Shown here one piece after another: positions 10,701 through 21,807 of a stretch of DNA of 64,000 nt. Within the stretch, counting starts at the first letter, position 1, and every line of letters begins with the position of its first letter. This stretch comes from Amyelois transitella. Taxonomy: Eukaryota > Arthropoda > Insecta > Lepidoptera > Pyralidae. The notes under the pieces were generated by a model, which saw only the letters and a program-made list of their open reading frames with translations, was not told the origin of the DNA and did no database searches. The stretch covers positions 2,571,001 to 2,635,000 of the forward strand of contig NC_083508.1 of assembly GCF_032362555.1 (NCBI RefSeq), in the 5' to 3' direction. Both the position numbers and the translations under genes were made by a program.

Positions 10701-12802
10701 TTCGTGTGATGCTTCTTCTCACATTGATTTTATTATGTAGAGCTTTTCATTTTATTTTGCGTAAATGCCTCGATACGGTGAAGACAATATAAGACACAGT
10801 AAAACATATTTATGTTTTTGAAAATTAAACATTTCTATGATTTTTTTTGAAAAAAAGTTGTGATAAGTCATGCATTTCATAAAACTGAATAATTTTTAAA
10901 CCACAAATATATTCTGAGTTAATCAGTTAGTGTAGCTACGTTTGTTTTATTGTATTTCTTAAAAATCTTTAGTTTTGTGGAACAAAGAATTCATTTACGA
11001 CGCACATATCTAATCTAATGTCAATCAAAAAGTTTATTGTCTCACCGGGCCGTGGCATATTTTTTTTTTAATTTTTCCCCATTGTATGTATGTAATTTTT
11101 CTTTTATAGAAAAAAGTCACGAAAGCATAGCACGAGCTCGAGCTCTGGAGACACGAGTAGTTCGGACTAGTGTGCAGTGGTGTGCTAGTGCATTAAATAT
11201 AAGTCTTAAGTTATATGTATTCCATCTATTCTCCTATAATATACCATCCCACACATAATATGTACAATATTAGAGATTGACAGATGGCACAAGTGTAAAG
11301 AAAATAAAAGTGGACAGACTAACCGTGTGGAATTATTGCCAAAATAATAAAATAGTTGTTCATCTGCACATTTATACCAATCGTTGCCAATCTCTAAACG
11401 TATATCGTCTTTGTATTCACGAATCAGGCCAACCATTTTATTTATCTTTTAAAATTGTTACGTTCGACAATGTCGATTTTGTTTTTTTTTTTTAATGTAA
11501 ATGATAGGCTGTTGAAGTAAGCTTATCAAATAGTTATTAATTGCCTTGTGAGTTAAAAGACGGAAAATGCGAGGCGCTAGTTGAAGTTTCAATAGATTAC
11601 TTAGGTCGGTATATACTAAATTTTAACTTGTCTTTCTCATTAATTTTATGCCGCTGACCGCCACATTAAAATTTTTTCTTTGCTTGTTCCTGCAATAAAA
11701 ATAATTATAGCACATTGTTTTTCATGTTGTTGAGACATTAACTAGTGCTTTTAATTTAACAATATATCGCTAATTATCTCATAGTTGTCATTTACGTGGG
11801 CTTGAAGATTGACCACACTGTAAAATATAAATACTCTGCCATTGGCTGTGAAGTTGTCATTCGGTCGATCTATTAATTCGTTTGAGAGTGTATTTTGTGC
11901 TAACATGGGTGTGCAATTTCTTAACTTACCTTTAAGGGGTTAACTCAGTCTATTTTTAACTAACAAGAATTAGTCATAAGTTATTTAGGTACGTTGTAAA
12001 GACATTTTATAGTCCCAAAATATGTTACGTTTTATGCAGTGGTCGTAAAACTTGTGTATTTCTATAGTATTTGACAAATTAAAATTTCACGTAATCAGTA
12101 TTACACATTGAGGTGATGATTCAAACACCAACCTTAAAAAAATAAATTGTGATCTAATATTAATTTGATATTTTTCTTCCGTAGCGCACCCATTATAGAT
12201 CTAACGTATCCGCAAAATAGATTCAAGTATAGAAGAAGATAAGTGATTGTAACCAGTGCGTATGTGCTATGAGATAATGTTGGAAGCCAGATGTAGAAAT
12301 TGTGCTATTTATATGGACAATAAGTGTGTTTCAGTTGCAATTACATATTATATTCAATTTGTTTTATCATATTAAATTTTTATTTGTGAATTTTGTTGTT
12401 TTTTTTTTATTTTAATATTTTGATTTTGCTGCATGGTAGCGCGCCAGTTTTGAATCGAGTCCGTTTCTGTAATATTTTGCTTTCGTAAAACAAGGTGAGT
12501 TTTTAAAGATTTATGCTTGTTTGAGTATCGTTTTCACTGTTTTAAACTTCATTAAAATTAAAAGAAAATCCAATAATATAAAGTTCTTAACGTTTAACAT
12601 TTCACGCATGCAATGCAAAATCGCGCATGACGCCCGTCTAACCATCTAACCTACTAATAACAGCGCGCGCAAACGCCCGATCCCGTACCGGAGGCCTACA
12701 CCCTCGACGCCCTCTAGCGGCAGCTACTACAGCAGCAGGTCTTCGCAGCGCAGCTGGTCCAGGTCCCCACCACCACGAGCCGATAAGGAAAAAGAGGATT
12801 AG
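1738..12802 (+). CDS. Srrm234: SRRM2/3/4-type splicing factor, 5'-partial
   Basis: This is an RS-rich nuclear splicing cofactor, an orthologue of the single invertebrate gene related to vertebrate SRRM2, SRRM3 and SRRM4. Exons I place: 1738-1953, 2227-2286, 3086-3215, 6053-6105, 6356-8482, 8841-8930, 10198-10293 and 12664-12802. Together they give about 969 residues. The first exon carries the block after the cwf21 domain (RETHAIAEAQQEKN, LRDAFGIS, then DPERRAREHA), which matches SRRM2. The 2.1-kb exon encodes long RS, KSP and RSPS low-complexity sequence with SPRKE repeats near its end. The last two exons encode the eMIC domain (SPSFLDRRRIT joined to SARKRPIPYRRPTPS). Most junctions are phase 2, so downstream exons can be exchanged in frame. 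The cwf21 N-terminus lies outside the window. AATAAA-like signals follow the stop at about 12952. Confidence 0.88.
3673..3853 (-). repeat. LINE tail-like repeat fragment in Srrm234 intron
   Basis: Read on the minus strand, this begins GGCTAGAAGAGATC and runs into a T-rich stretch ending near GCCGCCTTAAA. It resembles the common 3' ends of lepidopteran non-LTR retrotransposons, a family resemblance judged from memory. It lies in the 2.8-kb intron between 3215 and 6053. One end forms the left arm of the 25-bp inverted repeat at 3829-3904. Confidence 0.4.
3829..3904. repeat. 25-bp perfect inverted repeat (hairpin)
   Basis: Arms at 3829-3853 and 3880-3904 are exact reverse complements over 25 bases, around a 26-base loop that can itself pair (CTTTC with GAAAG). 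The fold is about 76 nt, the size of a microRNA precursor, and lies in sense orientation in an Srrm234 intron. Its sequence is shared with the adjoining LINE-like tail, so a transposon-derived foldback is at least as likely. Confidence 0.85.
9621..10148. repeat. 66-bp minisatellite, eight copies
   Basis: The unit starts CGCAACACATCAATTATTAA and recurs at 9621, 9687, 9753, 9819, 9885, 9951, 10017 and 10083, an exact 66-bp period with only a few substitutions between copies. Each unit contains a self-complementary segment (GCAATTCTTTTTC opposite GAAAAAATTGC), so the RNA could form a row of hairpins. Because 66 is a multiple of 3, a false open frame of 170 codons arises on the minus strand. The array sits in an Srrm234 intron just before the exon at 10198. 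Confidence 0.97.
10198..10293 (+). CDS. Srrm234: Srrm234 exon, first half of eMIC domain
   Basis: This 96-base exon is symmetric (phase 2 at both ends), so it can be skipped without a frameshift. It encodes an RS stretch followed by RRAGSPSFLDRRRIT, the start of the eMIC core known from SRRM3 and SRRM4. The acceptor (CCGTAG) has almost no pyrimidine tract. An alternative acceptor of the same phase lies at 10163-10164 and would add 11 residues. The exon begins only about 50 bases after the 66-bp minisatellite ends. A weak acceptor of this kind suits a regulated exon, but the regulation itself is inferred. Confidence 0.75.
11110..11170 (+). CDS. Srrm234: Candidate alternative last exon of Srrm234 (no eMIC)
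   Basis: A good acceptor (TTTTTCTTTTATAG) is followed by an in-phase reading of 20 residues, KKSRKHSTSSSSGDTSSSD after a split arginine codon, and then TAG. The Ser-rich, Lys-rich tail has the same style as the rest of the protein. Joined to 8930 or 10293, it would give a protein ending before the SARKRPIPY half of the eMIC domain. It lies upstream of the eMIC-completing exon, so it would act as a proximal last exon. AATATAAG and related A-rich signals follow, but I cannot fix the cleavage site. Confidence 0.6.
12185..12242 (+). CDS. Srrm234: Second possible alternative last exon of Srrm234
   Basis: A pyrimidine-rich acceptor (TTTTTCTTCCGTAG) in the same phase as its neighbours opens an 18-codon tail, APIIDLTYPQNRFKYRRR after a split serine codon, and then TAA. 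I recognise nothing in the tail and it is not RS-like. The splice signal is better than that of the eMIC exon that follows at 12664. It may be a rarely used exon or chance. Confidence 0.25.
12664..12802 (+). CDS. Srrm234: Srrm234 terminal exon completing the eMIC domain
   Basis: This exon of 139 bases encodes SARKRPIPYRRPTPS, then a Ser/Tyr-rich run, then RSPPPRADKEKED and a stop. The ARKRPIPY core followed by a proline/serine stretch is the signature of the enhancer-of-microexons domain of SRRM3/SRRM4. It follows on exactly from RRRIT encoded by 10198-10293. The acceptor is unusual: a TACTAA branch-like motif sits only a few bases before the AG and there is little pyrimidine. A weak, late acceptor behind one or two stronger proximal last exons suggests that inclusion is regulated. 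Confidence 0.85.
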
Positions 12803-14538
12803 AAGGAACTTACACATATATTGCCAGTGAGACAGACCTATATAACATCACTGATCATTGTGCTTGAAAGTAGTCTCACGTTTACATAAGGTACAAAAGC
12901 GATGCGACGATTATATACCATGAGTTTTTCAGATATATAGTCCTATTCAGAAAATAAATTATATAAAGTTTCACATTTAAGGGACTTCATATGATGGGCT
13001 TTTGAAGAAAATATTTATTGAATAGCTTAAATTTTTATTTCATTTGAAGGTAAAGTGTTTTTCGCACTTGGGATTAATCAAACATCTCTTTGAAACAACG
13101 TCTGCTCTTATTATGATCTCATGGTTCCCTTACGGTATGCTAGGACCACAAAATTCACTTTTGTATGTCCATTATCAAACGTGAAACAAGTAGAAAAAAT
13201 AAGACAAAGTACGGTACGTAGTATTGGATGTATCACCACGTAAACTTTAACATCTGTTTTTCGATATATTCTATACTAAACTTGCTATAATTGGTCATTA
13301 TAACAAAAAAGAACAACGGTTTGATTGAATCGATAGATTTGAATAATTATTATGGTTGGCTTTTATCTAAATCACGTGTACAAATTATTATCTACAATGT
13401 TTTGACAAATAGATAATTGCACATGATTACTTAATGAAAATATTTTAACTCGACAAGTAAGTAATCTTATGAAAAATGTTTTATATTGGATATGAATCTC
13501 AATCTCAACGATAAAAAAATGTGATGCCAAATTGTGTGGTAAAAAATATAGATCACAATACGAGAGCCAGTATAGGGCTTCGAGATAATAATTACAAAAC
13601 GTTAACGACTGACAGAAAGTTAAAGAGTGATGTTAAAAGACGATAATCTTAGAACTGTTAGACCAAAATTTATTTTGTGTGTACTTATAAACCTGATATT
13701 ATCAGACGTAGGATCTAGTCGAGTAAGCTTATCTTTATCTAGTCAAAATATACATGATTTTACCATCATTCCAAGTCAAGTTCAAAGATCTCTTTATTTA
13801 TTTTTGTTGTTTTTATTTTGAATGGTTGATAATTTTATTTTATTTTTATTAAAAAGAATTGTGCTAAGTACCAAAATACTCTAGTCTTTAATAATAAGCG
13901 ACTCTTGAAATGTTTTTAGAATAAAGTGCAATATATTTATTGACAGCCGATATTTACACTAACTTATTTGTACATTAACTAGTCTTTGTAAATTATTTAT
14001 TTTCTATTTATTATTAAATTAAGCTATCGTTAATTGATATTTATAGAATACTCGTAGTTAAGTGTATAACGCAACTAAGATATTACAAACACTGAGCAAT
14101 AATTTGAATGTGAAGGATACTGAATAACGACACGTAATAAATAGTAAAACAACTTTATTATAAAACATCAATATAAAATAAGTCTTTGAATATAAAAGAA
14201 AGTTTTAAATGCACCACAAGCCGATTGAATTGATTTCGCAGATTTGATTTTAGATGATAGTAATAGATGACATCACAGAATATATAAGCAGATATTCTAT
14301 CGATTAATGGATCAAAAATTGCTGTTGTCAAATAAATTAAGTAACAAAAATAAGGCTTTTATTTGTATACACTTTTCCGCTTATATCTAACACCCTCAAA
14401 ATTAATGTTGACCATAACCTTTTCAATTGACTTTTAAAGGAATGTAATTATTTTCCTTTCTTAAATTAATGGTCCCAAAGCACTTGTTTCCAATCAACCA
14501 ACCATTTTGTATCAATCGAAAATTCTTATCTCAGTGAA
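12803..14538. other. Srrm234 3' UTR and intergenic region
   Basis: The first few hundred bases should be the Srrm234 3' UTR; AATAAATTA lies at about 12952 and further AATAAA-like signals follow. The remainder is AT-rich and without conserved reading frames. The next gene on the right is on the opposite strand, so the two genes converge here. Confidence 0.5.
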
Positions 14539-16891
14539 TCATTCCTTCTTTTGACTCTGCTGTCTTCGCTTGGTAGCAAGGAAAATCGCCCAGCCGAGAC
14601 CCACCAAATTCATGTAGAGTACTCTGAGCTAAAACCAGAAAGATAAGACAAAGTTTATTTCCCGAACGTAGTAGATTCAGTTAAGTTCTGCCCTGAAAAA
14701 TAATTCACTAAATACAAGACATTTGCCATGCTACATGAAAAGACCCGCTCCCCTTGAAGCAGTTATGTTTCAGCAGGCAGGCAGCGACTACACACCTGTC
14801 TACCGATCTACCTGTGTCATGACTTGTATCTGCATACAATTTTTTTACATTTATATATTGGTATTGTGACGACATCTCTACGCCACACGTCACAACAGCC
14901 GATCACACAACAACTGTCAATAGCGGCGAAGAATCTAAATCGCCCAAACAAAGATTTCATGGATTGGATATAAATACTACCTCCGACTCAACATCGTCGG
15001 AGCCGCAGTTCCCTAGGCATAACATCGCTCCCGCTACAGTGGAAAATTTATATATGTACTAATAAGCAGGTATGTTGAACATAGGCGTAATCAAGTTTCT
15101 TAGGGGTGACTACGATTATTCGAGTCTGCAATTTATTAAAACGTTACATAAGTATACTGTGTGGTGTGTTATATCAAAAGTGTACTCACCATAGGTGGCA
15201 CAAACGCCATATTAATAACTTGGAACAGCGTCAGCCATTTCCAATTCGCCTCCAGCACTGTCAAGTATAAAGCATTTAGCTGTTTCAACGCAGCACTGTG
15301 ATTCTTTCCTTCAAATCTTGCCAGAGTGTACAGAGAGAAGGCCTGAATGAGAGGAGCGTAGATCAGTCGCTCGAAGATCAGTTTCTTGACTAGAGGGAAC
15401 GCCACGACATCTTCTGGGAACATGCGTTCTATCCATTCGTAGAAGTAGTGGGGGAAGGTGCCGCCGAATAGTAATCTGTAAAATCCTATGGTTCAGCTCA
15501 GGCGACTAAAGGACAAAGCGCGTTTCCTTTAGTCTATTGGAAATCGTATCAAATAAATAGGAGACGTAAACACTGCTGAATTTTGTCGCAGCAATACTAG
15601 ATGTTGGGTGCCGTTTTTAGCCCCGAGGTTTGAAGACGTTGGCTGCGGCTCAACACGTATTAATTTAACGAGAAAGTATAAAGTACAGCTAGGCAAGGCA
15701 AAATTATCTCTCCTCCTCTTCGGTTAACCTCTGAGACTGAGAGGAAAGATATGTCTTATCTCCCCTTTTTGTCTACCTAGGTATACTAGCCAAGCTATTT
15801 GTCAAATATACTTTTAGGTATTAGAAAATGTATAAGAGAAATTATAACTATTTTACCCATAAAGTCCGAAAGCAAGAATTGGATCCAATCTTATGTTGCC
15901 GCCGGCCAGGAGTTGCGACACAATGCTTCCTGTAGTTCCCAAGACACAGCTGAAAACATGTGATTGGAAGTGTTACTAGTGACGTCGACATCTACCTATG
16001 GATAAATAATTATTACTTACTATGTCCATACCTACCTTATAAAAAACCGAGAAAGTTTGTAGATACTGCAGTTAGTAGTTTTTTAACCAATTCGTGTTTT
16101 GCTTACCTTTCAATACATATAATCACGTATATATCCCTTGCGGGGTAGAAAGTCTTCAGACTGAAAGGCCACGTTCAGCTGGATGGCTCAATGATGGAAT
16201 TAAAATAGTGACAGGTTGCTAGCCTATCGCCTACAAGAAAAATCCAAAGTTCCCTCCCTTTAGAAGCTTTCATCCCGATAAAATACGGTCTATCCCATCT
16301 AGTCCCATTGAGTTGTCCCATGGTGGGACAAGGTATAATTTTGTCCCGTGGGATTTGCGAAAATGGAAAATGTACTCAAACAATGCCAAAGCTTAAATAA
16401 AAACAATACATAATAATTTAATTAATGTATAGGCCCCATATGTAGCTATAGCTAATCTAGCAAATTGCAATTAATTTTGACACCCTGATAAGCTATTGTA
16501 CTTAAATAATTGTTCTTGATACCATGATAAACATACTTGGGTACCATTGATAACCAAAGTTCGAAGGTCATTTATCAAATAAGTATAAGAAAAATCGGCT
16601 GAAATAAGATACAAAACATAATTGTGTATAATAATTATGAAAATCAAGGCAAAAATATATGTCGCGGTCGCTCATAACAAAAACTGAATTCCAACTAAAT
16701 AACTTTCACTTTCTAAATTCTAACCTTAAAACTTTTGGATTATCATTACCTCAATCGTCTACTTTAGGGAAATTTATAAGTTGAACGTTAAAATTTACTC
16801 ACCTTGTAATGGATTTAGTCTTGATAGGATGCAAATACAGATTTTGTAAATACGATGCCAATAAATTCATAATTGGTTTTGATAAAGACAT
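14539..16891 (-). CDS. PXMP2: PXMP2-like peroxisomal membrane protein (Mpv17/PMP22 family)
   Basis: Four exons on the minus strand: 16891-16803, 15949-15857, 15475-15190 and 14628-14539, all with GT-AG borders and matching phases, giving 185 residues, the usual family length. It begins MSLSKPIMNLLASYLQNLYL, then HPIKTKSITSCVLGTTGSIV, a start typical of PMP22/PXMP2. The family signature follows: GLYGLLFGGTFPHYFYEWIE, a central segment with the NWKW-like motif (EANWKWLTLFQVINMAFVPP) and a C-terminal LRVLYMNLVGLGWAIFLATK. Four hydrophobic segments are visible. Members of the family are small multispanning proteins of the peroxisomal or inner mitochondrial membrane, and PXMP2 forms a pore for small solutes. 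Peroxisomal rather than mitochondrial location is inferred from similarity. Confidence 0.88.
16118..16290 (+). repeat. Dispersed SINE-like repeat, copy 1
   Basis: It contains the recurring string CCACGTTCAGCTG, TGGCTCAATGATGGAATT, GTGACAGGTTGCTAGCC and ATCGCCTACAAGA. The same string recurs at 29525, 49502 (reverse), 57462 and 59985, and its 3' half at 62850. This copy lies in an intron of the PXMP2-like gene. I take it for a common lepidopteran interspersed repeat. Confidence 0.7.
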
Positions 16892-18006
16892 TTTTTGTTT
16901 GAACTATTCTAATATATCACAGAAATCTGGTATCACCAAGAATTTAATAAATTCTTAAATATTAAGTATTTTAATAATACGGCCTCAGGGACGATTGTTA
17001 TCACTTATCAATGAGCACCAAATAATAACATTCAAGAGTGACATTACAAATTGCTTATCAAGTTTTGCTGTGGGTAAAATTTGAACTACTCTGTTTTGAT
17101 GATCGATTAAATTAAAATCTACATTTAAACGTGTTGAAAACCATTGAAATCTATTAAAATAGAAGAAAAAAATGCATCTATACAAAGTGAATTATGTTTG
17201 AATATAATTTTTTTATTGTAAACGTAAAATACCTCCACGCCTACAGCGCCACCACTATATGCAAATAAACTTGTTTGTATTTTATAGTTGCAGGTTATTG
17301 TGTCAAACTTTAAAAGATGCTGGTAAAAGAACAAAACTAATAAACAATATAGTTAATGGCTTTTTTATTAATTTTTTATTTATAATAAAATTATCTCGAG
17401 AATTTTAAGTTAGTTCAGTCACAAATATACAATTCATTATCTGAAGTCAATCTAGAAGTCTAAGTCTAAAGGTTTCTAAATTACATATAACTTTATTGTT
17501 TGGCTTTTTGATCGCATCACCAACCTGCAGCCGATCACTAAATGTATAAATTAATTCTAAGTTTTTCTCTAATATAAAGCAATAATCTATAAATCTTAAG
17601 TAAATAAAATTTAATGAAAAATTATATCTGGTTTGTTCTTCATGGTAAAACTTGTACTTTTTTTTTACTCACCGCAGGCTATGTCCACCTTAATATATTC
17701 TAAACAGTGAAAAATTTAGATTACTGCATCAGTCTTAATCCAAAAATTAACATTGGAATTAGAATATATTAAGTTCTACAAAATAAATAGTCTATAATTG
17801 CAATAGTCTGAACCACAATTAATAATAAGACTGTGAGATTAAACTTTGTTATCTCTAGACATCTATTAAACCGAAAATAGTTTTGTTTTCTTGGGATTTT
17901 TGCTAAAAGACTAATTAATATACACAAGTAGCAAAACCATGAGTAAAAGCTATCATTTAATTAAGTTCATATAAAGCAACCTATCAAACAATTCTACTAA
18001 AATTTT
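16892..18006. other. Intergenic region between two minus-strand genes
   Basis: This AT-rich stretch holds the promoter and 5' UTR of the PXMP2-like gene on its left side and the 3' UTR of the KEN-box gene on its right. I see no conserved coding sequence, RNA gene or clear repeat. Confidence 0.4.
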
Positions 18007-20541
18007 CTAGCTTCCACAATATAGTTTGTCCAACTGTCTCTGTAGATTGTTAGACGTTGTGATGACAGATGGCGTGTCTGGTACAAAGCTTTTCCGATGA
18101 TGCTTCACAAGTGGTGTGTTCAAGAAATTCATCTGTTCTTTCATCTTCATATACATATTCAAAGCTCTACCCTCAATATCCCTGTTCGGAGACTGGCTGG
18201 ACACATTTGGCATAGATTTGCAAAATACTTTTTTTCTCAAACACAAATTCTTCTTTGGTATTTTATAGGATGGTGATTTGGCACAAGATCTTATAACCGA
18301 ACATGGCTCACCGCGCATGTGACTCTTTTCAGGGCTCTGTATAATAATAGGTATTTTATCATTTGATATAGTTTCGGTCTCATCAACAAGAGTTTTATCT
18401 TTATCACCTTTTGATTCAGTTCGACAATTTTTCTTTTCATTGATCAATTTCCTCACATATTTCAATGATTTAATTTGTGATTCTTTGATGTTGTTCAAAG
18501 TTTTGATGCCATTTTCAATCATTTTTATATTGTTTTCAGTTTGTCTCTCAACTTCTATCAGGTCCTGGAGCTCCGTGCTGGGTTTTTCGTTGTTTGTGAC
18601 AGTTGCTTTGTTGAGTAATTCGCAGAGTGATACAATAACACTTTCGTCTCTTTGATTTTCTGGTTTGGGTTTGTCAAAACACATGATAGTGTTGTCATTG
18701 TACATAGCCGAGCTCTCCAATTCACTGGAGTTATTGAAATATTCTTGGACATTCCGATACTCTTTGAATGGTGTTGAAACAGGCGGAGTTACTTCTGCAA
18801 TGTTTTCCAAGGTACGCTCGTCTGACACTGCTGCAGCTTTTATTTCCACATCGTTTATTTCTTTTTCTTTTTGCAGGAAGCTTGCATCGCAACTAGACTT
18901 CCATGATTCATTGGATAATGGTGTATCCAGAATGGGAGGCATTAGTTTCTTGTGATTAATTTGCCTTTGTGGTACAAAAGGTTTTTTGATGACATTACTT
19001 TGGTTGGAGATATTTTCTTTGTTGGCCAGAGTCATTCTACTCCGAACTGGTTTATTGATCACAGGTGTTTCTGGTATGTTACAGATTCCACTTATTCTGA
19101 CATTCCGTGCTGCAACAAAATACAACTAATCTTAAACTGAAAAATAATACTGACTATTTTTCTCTAAAGTTTACATGGATACATATAAGTTTTTTTTTTG
19201 TTTCTTTGTTAACTCATTATTGCATTTTTATGTGCAATAATGAGTTAACAAACAAACAAAGCAGCACACTTCTTCCCAGAGGGCTAGACAGAGACATTGC
19301 ATACTTTTTTCACTTCAGCTGCATTTATCTTGCTCTTCGGTCAAATTATACCAGACTTTTTGCCAGGATATCTCTGAATGGATCAAGGTACCTTTGCCTC
19401 AGCCTTCCCCTTCCAGCAATCTGATATTAAGATACAATATTATTTTATTATGTATATGTCTTACCTTGCATAATTGACTTTTTTGCTCTGAACTCTGGTT
19501 TGGGAAACCTTGGTGTTTCTGTGGTTGCCTGATGTATTGTAGCTCTCGAATTCACAACACTCTGAAATTATATTGTGATTTTAAACTATTTTAAGCAATG
19601 CCTGTTTAATACTGATCAATCAACCCTGCAACCTGTTGCATTTATATTGCACAAGTCAAATAATTAAAGAAAATAGTTACCATCATTCTAAATTTCAGCC
19701 TAATTGGTTCAGTAGACTTAGCTATGTATTGCAATCAGGACTAACTATCTAGTTAGGAATTTAAGTGCTACACATAATAAGTACCTAGTCATTTTGAATT
19801 TATCAAAATATACTGTTACCTTAGTTTTAGGTTGAAAATTGAGAGCTTTTCTAACAGGATTGTTCTTCATTTGTCCATCTGCTGTGTGGCTTATCTTCTT
19901 GTCAACCTTCACTGATGAGTTCCAATTCTTTTTAGCAGATGCGGTAGATTGCGGGCACCTTCTTGGAGACTTGACTTTCAAAGCTGAAATTAATACAACT
20001 TATAAGCTTTGTAATTTGTTTCATATCAAATTATTAAAATGTGTGAAGGCATTTTAAGTAATATATATTTTGCAACATGCACAACCATTCATATAGTTCT
20101 ATGCTGGTTTTTGGACCATACTCTACTAATTATTGGACTAAATGTATGTATGAATTGTTTTGTGAGCAACAATTACATCAAAAACATCAATTACCTAGGA
20201 TATCAGCTCTCATCTCTGCTAGAGTCAATGGTTTTAACACTTTTTCAGCAGTTCGTGTTTGTATAAGTGTTTTCCTTGGCTGTTTCCTTGCAGTGAGAGT
20301 TTGTAGAGCTTCTTTAGATAGGATGCCTGAAAACCACAAATATTTGATTTATCAACAAGTAAGTTACTTTAATAGACATATGATCACCAAATATTTAAGA
20401 AAATTGAATAGAAAGCAGAAAATAAGTACGCCTTAAGTTAAAAGAATACTAGATATGGTATCATACGCTAAGATACTAACCACTGAGTCCAGGTAGTAAC
20501 TCAGCCATTGTCTTAGGCTTCATACTCGTTGTCGTATCCAT
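18007..20541 (-). CDS. Unrecognised KEN-box protein, likely cell-cycle
   Basis: Five exons on the minus strand: 20541-20481, 20326-20195, 19983-19820, 19561-19465 and 19109-18007, with consistent GT-AG borders and phases, giving 518 residues. It begins MDTTTSMKPKTMAELLPGLS. The protein is mostly low-complexity and polar, with many SP and TP sites (ETPVINKP, TPPVSTPF, KSPSYKIPKK, VPDTPS), a KEN box in ANKENISN (a degron for APC/C), and a helical, probably coiled-coil segment near residues 310-380 (LIEVERQTENNIKMIENGIK). This pattern fits a mitotic or centrosomal regulator, but I could not match it to a named family, so the role is inference only. The errantivirus lies 354 bp upstream of its ATG in divergent orientation. 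Confidence 0.75.
19205..19252. repeat. 20-bp perfect inverted repeat in intron
   Basis: Arms 19205-19224 and 19233-19252 are exact reverse complements with an 8-base loop. The hairpin lies in the fourth intron of the KEN-box gene and carries T-rich and A-rich flanks that pair further with gaps. Confidence 0.9.
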
Positions 20542-20894
20542 TTTTATCGTATTTAACAATCACAACGATGTTTTATTACATTAAAACATTAATATTCACA
20601 CAATAACATTCAAATTATTTCCAAGAGTTATCAACTGACATTTATGTCAACGGCCGCGAGCGCGTTGTTGTCATTATTTTCTTACGGCCGTGGCTTCATT
20701 GGCATCCTCTCAAAGGAATAATTAATAGAATACATAATCTAAGAAATATGTTCGGAGCGTGCCAAAGTTAAAACTCACGACTCTTAATTGGCGGTTGACT
20801 AATGAATGTGGATAAAAAGACAAAATAAGATCTAATTTTCTCTCCCGTTTATGCTTTGAGGTTAACTTCAGAACTAGATAGAGAGGGAAGGTAC

Positions 20895-21130
20895 TGTTAT
20901 ATCGAAATTAACATGATTAAAAATATAAAATAAAACTGCTGAGTTTCCTATTCCATTGACGTCAATGCAATAGGAAACCGAAGTGCAGATAATTTAATTA
21001 TGTTTCTTTAGTTTGGATTGGACTTCCGCCGGGCAAACACTATAATTTCTATATCATTCAATATACTTTCTTTTTTCAGTTTAATTAAATAGTTTTTTTT
21101 AAAAACCAAATTCCGACCCGCTCCGTAACA
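20895..21130 (+). repeat. 5' LTR of errantivirus
   Basis: The LTR is 236 bp with TG...CA ends. It contains a 36-bp near-perfect palindrome at 20943-20978 (17 of 18 pairs) centred on TGACGTCA, the ATF/CREB consensus. The polyadenylation and transcription start sites cannot be fixed by eye. Confidence 0.95.
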
Positions 21131-21131
21131 G

Positions 21132-21149
21132 TGGTGTCAGAAGTGGGAT
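21132..21149 (+). other. Primer-binding site of errantivirus
   Basis: The sequence TGGTGTCAGAAGTGGGAT begins one base after the 5' LTR. It starts with TGG, as expected for a tRNA 3' CCA end, and fits the 3' end of an insect leucine tRNA. The tRNA identity is from memory and should be treated as likely. Confidence 0.8.
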
Positions 21150-21807
21150 ACCAGTGTTGATATCGCCTTAAAAATTCCACTGGTATTCCATAACGGGTCG
21201 CGTAAAAACTAAAAAACTAAAAAAGACTGAAAAGTGAGTTGTTCTAAGTCCGCGCCATTTGACTGTCCGTAATCCATCTCCGGGGTGTTCTTGTCCTAAC
21301 TCTGTGAAACTACACCTCGTCAAAGCCGTCACCATCCCTCGAAGACGAGTCGCGACAGTAAGCCTTACTCTCTGTAAGCCTGCCGATCGTCTACCTCATC
21401 CTGAGGGTTCTTCATAAACTGCTGCCATAAGGAGTCTAAGAGACTCTTGTCGTCGCCTCACTCCTGATCACAACGCGTTGCGCGACGTGCAAACGCGTGG
21501 TCGCCGCACCGTGCTGGTGCGCCACAACTCCCGCTGTTCCTGACCAGCTTCCCCTGAAGTCCCTATTGCCGACAACGTGCTAACGTGTCTACGTGTTCGT
21601 ACTCTAAACCGTATCCTGTAAAGTGTTAATCAAGTGCCAAGAAATGCAAGTCAATATCCCGTTGTTCCAGCTCCTGTAAGTAAAGCATATTATTACCTGT
21701 TATTGCTACGTTTTTCGTACGGATCTAATAATTTTATCATATCTAATTTACGTACTTGTGGATTCTATAATTTAATATTCTAAAAGTAAATAATATATTA
21801 AATCATA
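21150..21807 (+). other. Errantivirus leader with candidate env splice donor
   Basis: This untranslated leader precedes gag. A strong donor consensus, CCT then GTAAGT, lies at 21676-21681. The matching acceptor could be the TATTTCAG ending at 27098, just before env. Splicing of env from a leader donor is usual for errantiviruses; this pairing is inferred. Confidence 0.5.

Noticed and set aside
13627-13821. 64-codon plus-strand frame downstream of Srrm234
   Set aside because: No family, poor context, and located in 3' UTR or intergenic DNA.
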